64,000 nt of DNA, from positions 1 to 64,000 of the forward strand of contig CAHIKZ030003462.1 of assembly GCA_903632075.3 (NCBI GenBank), given 5' to 3'. Numbering within the stretch: position 1 is the first letter of the stretch; every line of letters starts with the position of its first letter. The position numbers and the translations under genes were made by a program. Positions 11,441 through 22,769 of this stretch are shown in pieces. The notes beneath the pieces are model-generated. The model saw nothing but the letters and a program-made list of their open reading frames with translations. It did not search any database and had not been told where the DNA came from. Origin of the DNA: Acanthosepion pharaonis. Taxonomy: Eukaryota > Mollusca > Cephalopoda > Sepiida > Sepiidae.

Positions 11441-11761
11441 CTATATTTCTGAGATGAGGTATTATGTACATTATTTACACTATTGTCCTCATCTTTGTCG
11501 CCATACTTATTACAATGTTTCGGCTGTTGTACGCTTTAGCCTTCTTCAGTTGGTTGGAATGTCGAACTGAACCCTTTATTTCACTCACTGGGGTAGACTG
11601 TTCTATTTTCACATGCCATGTTTAATGGATGTCAATTATCAGTTATCTCCTGTTAATTTCCCTCTGAAAGTTCTCCACTGCCTTAACCAGGTATTGAACT
11701 CACACTCTTTGTGTCCTGTCACTGAATCTAACCAATGCCTTTATCCACTGTGCCATGTGTC
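11441..11761 (-). mobile_element. Full-length tRNA-headed SINE with target duplication
   Basis: A 321-bp short interspersed element, read leftwards. The head holds an A-box-like TGGCACAGTGGAT (11754-11742) and a B-box-like GAGTTCAATACC (about 11701-11690), the internal RNA polymerase III promoter of a tRNA. The body includes AGTCTACCCCAGTGAGTG and AAATAAAGGGTTCAGTTCGA-type words, and the tail has GATGAGGACAATAG and AGAAATATAGACAG. It is flanked by CTTGTATCTGT (11430-11440) and CTTGTATTTGT (11762-11772), a direct duplication as left by LINE-driven insertion. It interrupts the Gypsy protease, so it is younger than that copy. Confidence 0.85.
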
Positions 11762-12149
11762 CTTGTATTTGTACCTAATATTTGTGGTGCCATAACAGTT
11801 TATCTTTGTATTGTTCTAGGCTGTTAGTAGGCATTGTGTTGAGATGAGTGATCAAGATATTGGATTTCCAGCTTTGTCAACACTGGTGGGGTACATCTTG
11901 CGAAATATGTGGATAGACAGTGTGTTTGCTTGTGCCTCTGTATCTACCTTCAGGTTGAAATTATGAGTGCCTGGGTGGTCTATCAACTTGATGTTTAAAT
12001 CAATAAATGCCTCATTTTGGAGGCCTTTCATATTTGGTGATTTTCCACTGTTGCTTTCAATGTAGTTAAGTGAGGTTTTCCATCACTGCGTCTATGTCGG
12101 CCATGGCATGGTCATCATGTTTCGCGACGCTCTCAACTTTCCTGCCAAA

Positions 12150-12549
12150 CTCTTGTTGTCAGTGTCTTGACTGGTTATGACTGTTAGACCAGGGTTTCCC
12201 TTGTCGTCTCTTGGTCTTGTATTTCCCTGAGATGCAGACTGTAGCCCAGTGGCCTACTTTGCCAGAATTGTTGCATGTATCATTCTTTGCCAGAACAGTG
12301 GTCACGTCCACAATTTTTGCAAGCCTGTCCATATCTTCTATCAATTCCTTGCTGTTGGTGGGTACCACGATTTATGGTGGCTATCTGTAATGATCCCTGT
12401 AGCTGGTGAAGTTGGCTGGCATATACTGCTGATGCTTCATGTGAACAGGCTAATTTAACAGCCTCTTTTTGTAGCCCTTTGGTTTATTCAACAGTTCTTT
12501 TTGTAGTTCCAGTATAGGTGAGCTGGCAATTAATAACTCAACAAGGCGT
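12150..12549 (-). pseudogene. Gypsy Gag C-terminus with degenerate zinc knuckles
   Basis: Reading leftwards from 12549: RLVELLIASSPILELQKELL, then KLACSHEASAVYASQLHQ-type residues after a frameshift, then ACKNCGRDHCSGKE, then in another frame CNNSGKVGHWATVC. The last is a CX2CX4HX4C knuckle with Ser for the second Cys. Gag packages the RNA, and the knuckles bind it. The capsid part is missing because SINE sequence begins at 12550. It is the 5' stump of the Gypsy element that continues to 8651. Confidence 0.75.
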
Positions 12550-12617
12550 TCTAACCAACGCCTTTATCCACTGTGCCATGTGTCCTTGAGGCACAGTGGA
12601 TAAAGGCGTTGGTTAGA
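12550..12617. repeat. Perfect 28-bp inverted repeat of SINE heads, 12-bp loop
   Basis: Arms at 12550-12577 and 12590-12617 are exact reverse complements, from TCTAACCAACGCCTTTATCC on the left to its mirror on the right. The loop is 12578-12589. Both arms are the start of the tRNA-like SINE head, joined head to head. Confidence 0.9.
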
Positions 12618-12915
12618 TCCAGTGACAGACCCAAAGAAGGTGAGTTCAATACCTGGTTAAGGCAGTGGAGAACTTTCAGAGGGAAAATTAGCAGGAGATA
12701 ACTGACATCCATCAAACATGGCACGTGGAACCAGAACAGTCTACCTCAGTGAGCGAAATAAAGGGTTCAGTTCGAAATTCCAACCACCTGAAGAAGGCGG
12801 AGCGTATGGCGTCCGAAAAACGTTGTGACAAATATGGCGACAAAGATGAGGACAATAGTCTGACTAATGTAAATACTGTACATAATACCTCATCTCAGAA
12901 ATATAGACAGACTCT
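12590..12915 (+). mobile_element. tRNA-headed SINE, plus-strand copy
   Basis: Same family as 11441-11761, opposite strand. A box: GGCACAGTGGATAAAGG (12590-). B box: GAGTTCAATACCTGG (about 12641-12655). The body has GGAACCAGAACAGTCTACC and ATAAAGGGTTCAGTTCGAAA, and the tail GATGAGGACAATAGTCTGAC (about 12846) and ending CTCATCTCAGAAATATAGAC. It is an RNA-polymerase-III-type retroposon without protein coding. The conceptual reading frame across it is not a gene. Its head abuts an inverted head fragment at 12550-12577. Confidence 0.82.
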
Positions 12916-12924
12916 TCAAGTTTT

Positions 12925-13032
12925 TGTTCACCATTGCCGTAGCCAGGTATTGAACTCACAACTCTTTGGCTCAAGTTACTGGATCCAACCAACAATTTTA
13001 TCAACAGGGTCATGTGTCCTTGAGGACATCAG
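12925..13032 (-). mobile_element. SINE head fragment, minus strand
   Basis: Reads CCAGGTATTGAACTCACAAC on the plus strand, then ATCCAACCAAC and TCATGTGTCCTTGAGG, the complement of the B-box-to-head part of the same SINE. The body and tail are missing. It directly follows the tail of the plus-strand copy, so the two form an inverted arrangement. Confidence 0.65.
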
Positions 13033-13324
13033 TGTATGAATTTTTGGCACTTATGAACTTAATGTCTCAGTAATCATTTTTTACCAGAGCTCATATTGCA
13101 ATTTTGTTATTATTGCTTTTCTCTATCACTCCGTATTACTGGTTCTCATACTGTATTAATTTCTATGCTTTGCTGGCTTAGGAGATTTTTGTGGCCTAGC
13201 ATATGCTAAGTTTTCCAGTGATGTTCTTTGTCTATTATTTCAACCTCATCCCTCAGTGGGTGGTTATCCATCTTTACTCTCCATATGTGGTCATCTACAC
13301 CTGATTTTTCTAGGAGAGTCTACT

Positions 13325-13435
13325 CCATCAGATGAAATAGAGTTCAGTTCAAAATTCCAATCACCTGAAAGAGGTTGGAGCATACAATAGCTGAAATGTC
13401 ATGACATGGCAATAAAGATGAGGACAACAGTAAAG
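13325..13435 (+). mobile_element. SINE tail relic
   Basis: GAGTTCAGTTCAAAATTCCA, then CACCTGAAAGAGGTTGGAGC and GATGAGGACAACAGT match the second half of the SINE family in order. The head is absent. Confidence 0.6.
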
Positions 13436-14314
13436 AACTGGAGACCTATTTCAAAAGTTCTCGTTCCACTGGGAACAGTTCATTTTAGTTTCCACTTGGT
13501 TTGTGTTAGTTCACAACTATAGTTGGCTTAAAGAATTGAAATAAATTTTGGAATAACTGAGATATATAATCTACATTTCTAGGCTTTAACCACATTTCAT
13601 ATGCAGTCTGGACATATGCATCCTTAACCTGCCACATTGGTCATTGTTGTTCTGCATTTAAATAATGTTTCCCTGAGGCACTAATTTCTTTACCTGCTTT
13701 GAGATAAGTGAGATATTATCCTTTTCAACTATAATGTTGATTGCTAGGAGATTTCACTCTACAATTCTGTGACCACTTAGCTTATATGCAGCTCTTTAAA
13801 AATAAAAAAGCATCTGATATTCCCACTAATACAGTCATTTTTGAGATTAATCAATTTCTCCGGTAATTCTTAAAATTCATAAATTCTCACTAAACTTTTA
13901 GTGAAAGATACCAAGTAGAATTTTGTTGCAGAAATGTGAACAAGTAAAATAATTTTGGTCATCTAAACTACTGTTGTTAACTCATTACAACATAAATCAG
14001 GAAAGCAAATTATTGGATTATAGCATTGATGTTGTGATTTTTCCATGTTTATTTCATTGATAGAAATGACAAGACAATTGTATGTCTACCTTGTACACTC
14101 ATTCAGAGAATTATTTCTATTTAAAAAGGATTCCTGTTCAAATTGTTGGAAAGAAATGGCATAAAATGTACTTTGGATGCAAATTTCATTGTTTACTCAA
14201 TGTACATCATTTTTCCTTTTCTAAAACAGTATCAGCCAAATCTACATAGTAAACAAACTAAATATGAGCAACAACTCTGCTAGGTGACGATTTCAAAATT
14301 AAATACAAATCTAT
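13436..14314. other. AT-rich DNA; nothing recognised
   Basis: No domain, splice-bounded exon or structured repeat was seen on either strand. Confidence 0.6.
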
Positions 14315-14760
14315 AAATTATTATTTACACTATTCATGTTTGGACTATTGTCCTCATCTTTGTTATTGTTATGACAACATTTCGGCCATTATGCCCGCCA
14401 ACCTTCATCAGGTGTATATCAATCTGGGTAAACTACAGGGAATTCTGGGCTGAACCCTTTATTTAATCTGCAAAGGTAGACTGTTCTCATACCACTGTCC
14501 ATATCTAGATATCAGAACCAGATGAGATATCTGTAGACAAGGGCCATGGAATGAGAACAGTCTAACCCCTCTCCCTCAGATTAAATAAAGGGTTTTTATT
14601 TTTAAATTCCCTGTAGGTTACCTAGATTGATATACACTTGATGAAGGCACAATAGATGAAATGATGTGATAACAACAAAGATGAGGAAAATAGTCTGAAT
14701 GTAAATAGTGTGAATAATTACTTTTCATCTCAGAAATTCAGATAGAAATGTATAAATTTT
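14315..14760. mobile_element. Inverted pair of SINE tails forming a long imperfect palindrome
   Basis: The left arm (about 14320-14490) carries the complement of the SINE tail (GGACTATTGTCCTCATCTTT, then AACATTTCGGCC). The right arm (about 14545-14755) carries the forward version (CAAAGATGAGGAAAATAGTC). The words CTACAGGGAATTCTGGGC and AAATTCCCTGTAGGTTACC also mirror each other. A spacer of roughly 50 bp separates the arms. The head with Pol III boxes is not clear here, so either two tails came together or this is a foldback version of the family. Confidence 0.65.
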
Positions 14761-17210
14761 GCTCAGTCAGATACCTTATTATGTCTTACTAGCAGTAATC
14801 GCTCCTGTAGCAGTGGAAGATGATAATCAATAATTTTTTTATGAATGCCATATCAATATGAGTTGATCATTTAAAGGTGACTTAACAATATTCAAGATTA
14901 CTACAACTTACACATTACTTTCAAATCATTTAGCCACAACTTACTTTTTCCAGTGACTCCAAGTTTTTTTTATCAACAGCAAAATTCCTCTCCATTGACA
15001 TTTCGGAGAATATGTTATTGTTCCACAGGAATTAAGGAAGTAAATTTTACACCAGTAAAAGTATACAGTACTTCTCATTGACAATTAAATGAAAAAAAAT
15101 CCTAGCTGAAAGCTAATGTTTACTGGTGTAATATGTCATGTTGAGGATGTTGCCTGAAGCAATATCAAGTGGATTTTAATTGCAAAAAAATATCCATGAA
15201 GATAATGCCTCCCATTCCTCAATAATCCTTGTTAACAAGTACTCATAGACTTTGCAGGACCATTTCAAATTTTTCCTTATAATAATAATGAATCTTCAAA
15301 ACAGCCAGAAATTCTTATGGCAAATACTTCAGCTACGGCAGCAATATGACAATAGCAATATATGTGGAGAATGCTGTTAAGCCTTTGTCCTTATTATCTT
15401 TAGTCAAATGGACAAGCTTGATACTTTATGGATACATTAAAAAGAACTCTCGTAAGAATGTAATGACATGCGAGGTGAGAACTTTGATAAAACCAATGAT
15501 AAAAATAAAATTATGGAATAATAAAATTATTCAAATAACTTGTAACAAAAATATTCTATTATAAATACTTTCAACAAATTATATGTATTAGAAACTTAAA
15601 TTGTAATCTAATAAATATTTCCTTAAAATAAATTACTTTTGTCATTAATGTGTGCTCTGAATTTACTTGTTTAACACTTTATTACTCAACACACTCAAAC
15701 TTGCCCCTGTAAATATCAGCTCTCAAAGTCTCACTGTTTATTGTCAAAGTCTCACTGTTTGCTTGAGTTCATGTATCATTTGCAATTATGTCATATTATG
15801 GCAGAATATACATGGGGTGTGTTACAGCAGGTTGAACATTGAGAACCCATATTTACAGGTTGGGCTGGATGTGTTGGATGCTAAAGGGTTAAAGTTTGCA
15901 TAATGCACTGAAAAAAATTTATATATTTTAAAAAAACTATAAAGCATTATAATTATATAAGTTGTATAATGTGGTTCCACATTACAAATAGAATTAAATC
16001 TTTTTTTAATAAATTTTAAGATATTGATGTTGTAAGAAAAAATATCATGACAAAAATACAATATACTGCATTAGTTAAAGAACAAAGTTTGAAATAGAAT
16101 ATAAAGAGGAAAATAACTGTAAATTGTTATAAAAAAGTGTCTGGATTATGAAAAGATTTTGGAAATCTACACCTAATAAGAAAATATTTTCTCCATTTTT
16201 CTACTCTCTTTGGGTTCAAAATAATCTGATAGTCTGGTACAGTATTAAATAAGGTCCATGTTTCATTCCTTTTTATACGTGGATACAAATGAAATCTTAA
16301 GCTTGAAAAGTGCTTGTTTTTTTGTTTTTTCAGTTTTTTTTAAAGCTAAAATAGCATCAATTGCATCCGAGTTAAAGATTTGATAAAGTAGATATTTTAT
16401 ATCACTCTTATAAGTATAAAGATAGTTATACGACTCAAGCATATGCTCAATGACACTCTTAACATCTTCAAATCATATCATTAACTTTAGTGGCCACTTC
16501 AAGATTGAATTATACTCAATTGCTTCAAGTATAAAAATTCTTCAAAATTTTCTCAAACATACATCTGTATGACTTTAGCATCATAAATTTTACTTTTTTA
16601 GGAATTATGATACAGCTTCTGAAGTTTTTGATTCTAATTGTTTTAACATCATAATAATTTATAACTTATCTCTTCATTTCTGTACATATCAGTAAGACAG
16701 ATCCTGGTACAAGTTTTGGTTTGAAATCAATTTTTTTTTTATAAATAAATTAATCATGGCAACCTGGAGCCAATCAGTACATAATAATAAAAATATTTCA
16801 GTTGTCTTCCATTGAGTGAAACTTCACTAATTTAAAAGGCTTCTGTGTATATAAGGACTGAACAAAAAGTGAGTGGATTTTATTGGTGTAATTTTACATG
16901 AATAAGAGAATTTTTTACAATTTTAAAACAAAGATTTTAAAATTCTTTGGATACAGGAAAGAATTAATTGGAATACATAAAAGGAATTTAAAAAAACTGA
17001 AATTTAGTAAAAAAAAATAAAACAATTGTTGGGAAAGAACTTTTCTTTTTAAATGGGATAGGATTGATTGTTACAATATTGCAAAGAGAATGTCATTAAA
17101 AGTTTAGAAAAATTAAGCTTGTTTATATACAGAATTGATGTTATAGACTTAATGCACAAAGTGATATGATGTATTCAAGAGATATTTTTTAATATGTTTA
17201 AAATGTGTGG

Positions 17211-17275
<65 letters not shown>

Positions 17276-18722
17276 TTTAATTTAAATTATTCAAATTGAC
17301 TATCTGATAAAATTTATAACACAATCTACAACAAATTTTTTATTTTTGAAAATAAACTTATATATAAAATGCACAATTTTATCTGATAAAGATATAGGAA
17401 AGAAGTTTAGTTTTATCAAAATGATTCTCATACATATTTTAGATATTAGAATTGCTTGGGTATTTTTAAAATCTATCCTTTTAGATGTACTATATAACCT
17501 TGAAATTTAATTTCTTTTTTCTATTATTTTCTGTTAAAATATCTAGTGATTATGTCGGGTATACTGTAATCTCTGGTGATGTTTATTGATGTTCTATCAA
17601 TTCTACATATTTCTTTTAATTTTTACAGTTGATTTGTCAAGTCAAATATAGTTTTTAGTAAGGTGAGTGTCATACCTTCTGTTGTTAAATAGGTTTGTTT
17701 GGTGTATATTGCTGATTAAAATAAACTAACATTTTAAAGATTTTTAGATGACAATTTTGGGCTTTTTCTTTCTAGAAAAATAAGAAAGATTTTAAGATTT
17801 TATGATATTAATTATTGTTTAAAAATAAGGTAGCAATTTCATAGTACCTAGACAATTTGTTTATTTTACCATCCTCAAAGTCTTGATACTGACCAAGGTT
17901 CTGTTGCTTAATTTAGTCAATTGAAACTGTGCATATTTATTCCAGTTTAACAGAAAGTCATCACTTCATTTCATAAAAAATACTTCAAGAATCAATAAGG
18001 TTTTTCTCAAGGTATTATACAAAAAACATATATGCAAAAACAATTAAAATTCATGCTATTGCACATCTACGCCTCTACATATCTGACATTTTTTTTTATC
18101 ATTTTATTATCAAGTTTTTGTGTTGTGTATGAAACATTATCAAATAATTATAGTAAGACAAAGTCCCTCAGTTTATTTGTGGACATTCTTGAGTGGCAAA
18201 CATAGTCACTTGTTGGATCAATATCAGTACAATTCACATTAGTACTAAATTTGTCCTGATAAATGATGGTGCAATTTGCAATACTCAAGCATCTTGTTGT
18301 GATTTAATGTTTGGTTTATGCTTGTTTTAAAGTCATGTTCTGGCACATGATTCAACAGTTGAGGTTTGTGTTAAAGGTTCATGTAGAAAGCAACAGGAAA
18401 CAACTCCATTTTTTTTTTTATAAGAACAATTATAGAAATTTGTAGATTCATTAATTAACAAGAAATAAAAGAATTATTTAAGTTATCATCTGTCCAGTTA
18501 TGTGTCTATTAGAAAAAGTCAACAAAGATCAGAGGAAGGTTTAATAAATTTTAATCCATGCCTAATAGGTATCTTTAATTTTCATGGTGTAAAATTTGAC
18601 ACCTGAGTAAAAAAAAAAAAAAAAGTTATGAAATATGTATAAAACTTAATTTTATAAGATGCTATCAAAAAAAGATTAAATTTTTCCATATTATAAATAA
18701 AAAAATTTAATATCTCTTCTTA
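14761..18722. other. AT-rich DNA; nothing recognised except simple repeats
   Basis: About 4 kb. It contains a two-copy 21-bp direct repeat (CAAAGTCTCACTGTTT) near 15724-15761 and the long (TA)n listed separately. No coding domain was seen on either strand. Confidence 0.6.
17214..17272. repeat. (TA)n microsatellite, about 29 units
   Basis: Uninterrupted alternating TA. Confidence 0.97.
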
Positions 18723-18724
18723 TA

Positions 18725-19611
18725 CAGGGTGCAATGGGTAAATTGCTTCCATTTACATTTTCAATTTTGCGCATACATGTTTTCTGTTTTTGATTTTGTC
18801 AACGGCACAGTATAGTAGGGTCAGTTGGGCACCATCTGTGAAAAAAAGAGTACCATGACACAATTCACTCCTCCAGAAATTTGGAAATGGCATGCTGTAC
18901 TGCTTGGCACTTGTGCTGGAAGCTCCGATACAAACATTTCAGAGTCTTTGGTTGTCAATCTGAGAACAGTGCAGAGTATTTGAAAGAGTTGGATGAGTCT
19001 AATGGTGATCATGAAGGTACAGCAGCTTGGAAAACTCACTCTGATTGTTAAGATAAGAAAGAACTCCAATTTTTGTTGGTGAGGGCCTCAGACTCAACAT
19101 GGAGGCCTACATCAAAGTGCCTTGAGGAGGTAGTGCTGTCCTGGGTCAAGAGGGTGGCTGCTGGAAGACCCTATGTCTGGCAACAGGACTCTGCACCATG
19201 CTACACAAGCAGGAGAACCCAGTCATGGCTGTCAGACAATTTCTGCAACCACATCACCCTTTACATCTGGCCACCTAACTCCCCAGACTGCAACCCCCTT
19301 GATTATTATGTGCGGGGTGCAGTTGAGCAAGAGACCAACAAAACTCCTTGTAACACCAAAGATGAACTGAAGGCAAGGATTATGGCAGCATTCACCAACT
19401 TAAACAAGGAGACTGTCCAGAAGAGTTGCAGTAGATTCCGAAGTCGTCTGGAGGCCGTGGTTGAAGCCAATGGCATTTTATTGAATAAATTTACTCTTTT
19501 GTATTTCAAGATATTTTTGTGTAATTTTGGTAAATATATCTGTGAAAATGAGATAAAAGTGTTATTTTCATTTTTGCATAATTTAGATGACAATTTATCC
19601 ATCACACCCTG
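18725..19611 (+). mobile_element. Tc1/mariner-type DNA transposon, internally deleted
   Basis: Terminal inverted repeats CAGGGTGCAATGGGTAAATTG at the left and, read inward, CAGGGTGTGATGGATAAATTG at the right match at 18 of 21 bases. Both ends sit at TA (18723-18724, 19612-19613), the duplication this superfamily makes. The 887-bp length is short for an autonomous element. The transposase N-terminal part is degraded (EIWKMACCT-like words near 18880-18900 and KELDESNGDHEGTAA near 18980-19025) and the middle is missing. Confidence 0.9.
19073..19490 (+). pseudogene. Tc1/mariner transposase C-terminal half
   Basis: Transposase cuts and pastes the element using three acidic residues. Two are present: the Asp in VWQQDSAPCYTSRR (codon 19187-19189) and the Asp in NSPDCNPLDYY (codon 19301-19303). 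They are 37 residues apart, a DD37D-type spacing rather than the 34 of classical mariner. The ending KARIMAAFTNLNKETVQKSC then RSRLEAVVEANG is usual for the family. The first catalytic Asp is gone with the deleted middle. At the junction (about 19060-19090) one frame reads FVGEGLRLNMEAYIK, apparently joining distant parts. The usual stop is lost, and the frame runs on through the right terminal repeat. Confidence 0.85.
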
Positions 19612-19624
19612 TATAGTGTTTATA

Positions 19625-20020
19625 TATTTCCTGTGTTATATTAAGTGCAGATAAAAAAAAATATTTATTAGGAAAACATTTTCATTTAGAAAAATGTGTA
19701 TGTGTTCAACTTATTAAAAAATTTTCAATAAAACTGCCTCCAGCCACAATTTTGATATTGCCTCTGAATTTAACTGTATGCCTGGATCAGATGACTTTAC
19801 TCAGATCAATTCATATATATTTAGCAATTTTAAAAAGAAGATTTTAGTGTTTTAGTGATGTTGGCTGGTATTTTCACTGAAAAATTTTTCCAGATTTGTT
19901 ATTTTAGGAGATTCAAAATAAAACAAGTTTAGGATGTTTTTGATGATATGATTCAAAAAAATATTGGGCAACTATTATATTGATTTCATGTGTTTTCCAT
20001 GCGGATTCCTAAAAAATACA

Positions 20021-20055
<35 letters not shown>

Positions 20056-20574
20056 AGAAAAATATTATTGCTGTGTCCAGTTTTTTGATATGGGCAGTAG
20101 CAAAAATTTTAAATAAACCTGCAAAAGTATGACCATCATTGCTCATTAGCTCACATAAATATTGTAATTAGTTGTTAGTCAAATGAAAATTTCAAAAAAA
20201 AAATTTCTTAATTAAAACTTTTATCCTTTAACACATTTTAAATGTCATGAAATTTTTTTAATTTTTTTAAATTATTTTAACATTGTTCTGATGTATAGAA
20301 ATTTGTCATATTTTCCCCAAACTTTTTTTATATCACTGTGGAAAAAATGTAAAGCTACCTGTTCTTTTCTCTATTTTCCTGGTCATTTCAAGAATTTTGG
20401 CTATCTTGGAGTGACTGTGATGCCACCTAGAAAAAAGTTATTGTCAAACATGGAGTGCTTTTTTATTCCCCTTTGAAGATTGCCCTGCCATAATTAAGTT
20501 TTCAATATATTGAGAAAATTAAAATTTAAAAATTTGGAACATACTATGTAACAATGTTAAAATTATCTGATTTT
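19625..20574. other. AT-rich DNA with a (TA)n tract
   Basis: Contains (TA)n at 20023-20053. Nothing else was recognised. Confidence 0.6.
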
Positions 20575-20965
20575 TTTTTTATATTTCTGAGATGAGGTAT
20601 TGCAATCAATTTACACTATTTACATTTGTTCATCCTTTATTACCAGCCAGGTATTGAACTCATGTATTTTCTCTTCAAGTCACTGGATCCAACCAATGCT
20701 TTTTATTCACTGGGGCCTAGTTCAATATCTGGCTTTAATAGTTGAACAAAATAAAGTTGTTTTAAAGGAAGATTTTGATACTAAGACATCTGGAAGAGCC
20801 ATGGCATAATGGAACTAGAACATTTACCCCAGTGGATGAAATAAAGGGTTTGGTTCTACTTTTCAATATTTAAAGAATCTGTTTGCATACATTGACTGAT
20901 ATGTTGTGAATTATGGCAATGAAGATGAGGACAATATTATGAACAATGTAAATATTGTTTAAATA
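20575..20965. mobile_element. Inverted pair of SINE pieces
   Basis: The left part is the minus-strand tail and head: TTTCTGAGATGAGGTATTG, then CCAGGTATTGAACTCATG (B box) and CACTGGATCCAACCAATGC. The right part is plus strand: GCCATGGCATAATGGAACTA, AATAAAGGGTTTGGTTCT and AATGAAGATGAGGACAATAT. The arrangement repeats that at 14315-14760. Both copies are diverged and the middle is AT-rich. Confidence 0.6.
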
Positions 20966-22254
20966 TATCCTTTTTAAATGAAAAGCTGAAACTGTTCTTA
21001 AATAACTGTGTGTGCATGCACCTGGAAAATCCAAACCTATTCCACTGATGTAAAATTAAAAAAGTTTGACAATTATTAAATTTTTATTTTGTTTTTCCAT
21101 TGTGGATATTTTATGCTTTTTTTTTTTAAAACAAAGACAAATATAAACATCAAAAACTAAGCATATTATATTACATATAAACATAACTAATGACTGAAAA
21201 CTCTTTAGCTAATCTTTAATAAAAATTAACACTTAAAATAGGGAATGAAAAAAATATATCAATATAAAACAGTTAATTAGGCATCAGAAACAAAGTTTAC
21301 CAAACAGAACCTAAACAATCATTAAAAAAATTCTTCAATAAAACATACTAAGACAAAAGAAAAGAATATGTAAACTAGAAGTTTCATCTCAATATAAAAA
21401 ATCACAAAAACTTCTAAAATTTTTTCCACCGCTTCTCTCATTAGCTTTTAAATAAGAGATGGCACTAGTTACTTTTTTGCTTATATTCTGTAAAATGTAA
21501 ATGATACCATTAATTTAAGAATTTAAGATATAATTTGTATTAATCAATATCTATGCAAATAAAAAAACATTATTTTTTTCTTTCTGTCAAAAATTTGACA
21601 AAAAGAATTTAGGAAAATTTTTTTATTGAATAATTCTCATCAACATGGATGAGTCATAAAAATTCATAGACTGATAATTTAAATAATGGTTTTGAATATG
21701 AAAAAAATTTTTGAATTTTTTGGTTTTTGTTTTAAGCTTTAGTTTTTAATCAAGTTCAAAAAAAAAATTCTCCAAAAATCTTTTGGACAAACTTAAAAAT
21801 AATTTTACTATAAATCTTTTTATGTAAAATTAATATATAGATTTCAAGATATACAGAAGGACAAAGATCAAGATTTTGAAGATAGGTTATAGTTTAAAAA
21901 TATTAAATAGACATTTTTGAGAGTTGGAATCTAAGAATCATCATAAGGAATTATGCTATTAAAATCTTACTATTTTAAATTTAGAGATTTTAGAATATAT
22001 AATCAAAACTTTGTTTAATAATGTATTTTAATAGTGGAATTTCTTAAAACTATTTAAGAGTAATATACAAAAAGAAATTGAATTATGTGTGAAATAAAAA
22101 AAATAAAGAAGACCATTCTAAGTTTTTATAGTAGAAAAAAGGTTTTATTTTAACTTTAGTGAGTTAGAATCAAAATATGGTTAAAAAGAAAAACCAAACA
22201 TGAAAATGCTTACCAACAAGATTAGACATTTCATTTTGGAAGTTGGGGTTTTAT
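20966..22254. other. AT-rich DNA; nothing recognised
   Basis: A and T runs only; no coding domain or structured repeat found. Confidence 0.6.
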
Positions 22255-22531
22255 AGTTGTGGAGTGATTTCACAGTGGAGGCTTGTATTTGTACTAAGTC
22301 GGTCCTAAAATGGGTTTTTGACATTACAAAATGTTAGAAACTTGATATAATAGGTATAACGCAGAGTAATCTAGTTGAAAAGATATGTCCCTGATATTTT
22401 AGTATTCAACTAACTGTCGTCATGAGATATTTTCGACTGAAGGACCGATTGAGCAAGCTTGTTACTCTTACTACCCCTACTTATTATAGGTGGGAGTCTA
22501 TTAACTATAGAATAGGTGTGTTCTATAGAAC
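22255..22531 (-). mobile_element. 3' LTR of the second Gypsy element
   Basis: A 277-bp block matches, with divergence, the LTR at 41261-41527. Shared words include CACAGTGGAGGCTTGTATTT, GAACTTGATATAATAG and TACTTATTATAGGTGGGAG. It lies at the 3' side of minus-strand Gypsy coding pieces (22770-24640), as a 3' LTR should. Its ends have mutated and no target duplication was found. Confidence 0.75.
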
Positions 22532-22769
22532 CCCCCTCTCTAAAACTTTTAAGAAGTAAGAAGTAAAACAGTTTTTTTTATTTTTTACAGAAAATATGAA
22601 GAAAAAAACAAAAAAAACTTCATTTTTTTTAGCAACATCGTAAAAATGTATTTTTCCCTACGATTTTTTTGGATCCACTTTTAAATGATCAGTTGCCTTT
22701 TTCTTTTTCTTTCCTGGATGATTTTTACCTCGGATAAAACATTGCAGGTGTTAGATCAAACAATGAAAA

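Larger units (their letters stand above)
11285..12080 (-). pseudogene. Gypsy protease, split by a SINE, active site mutated
   Basis: The aspartic protease cuts the polyprotein. The N-terminal half lies at about 12080-11773 and contains NLKVDTEAQANTLSIHIF at the active site (codons for VDTEA 11947-11933). The family has Asp-Thr/Ser-Gly, so the Gly is Glu here. The half ends near LTAYNNTKINCYGT. A SINE at 11441-11761 follows, and then the frame resumes with YTQFYVVDVPRASILGLPT, a usual protease C-terminus. Both the mutation and the insertion would inactivate it. Confidence 0.8.

Noticed and set aside
12725..13039. 104-codon plus-strand frame
   Set aside because: Runs through two SINE copies of opposite strand; SINEs do not code.
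17641..17672. Short segment between TTTTTACAG and GTGAGT
   Set aside because: All three frames contain stops.
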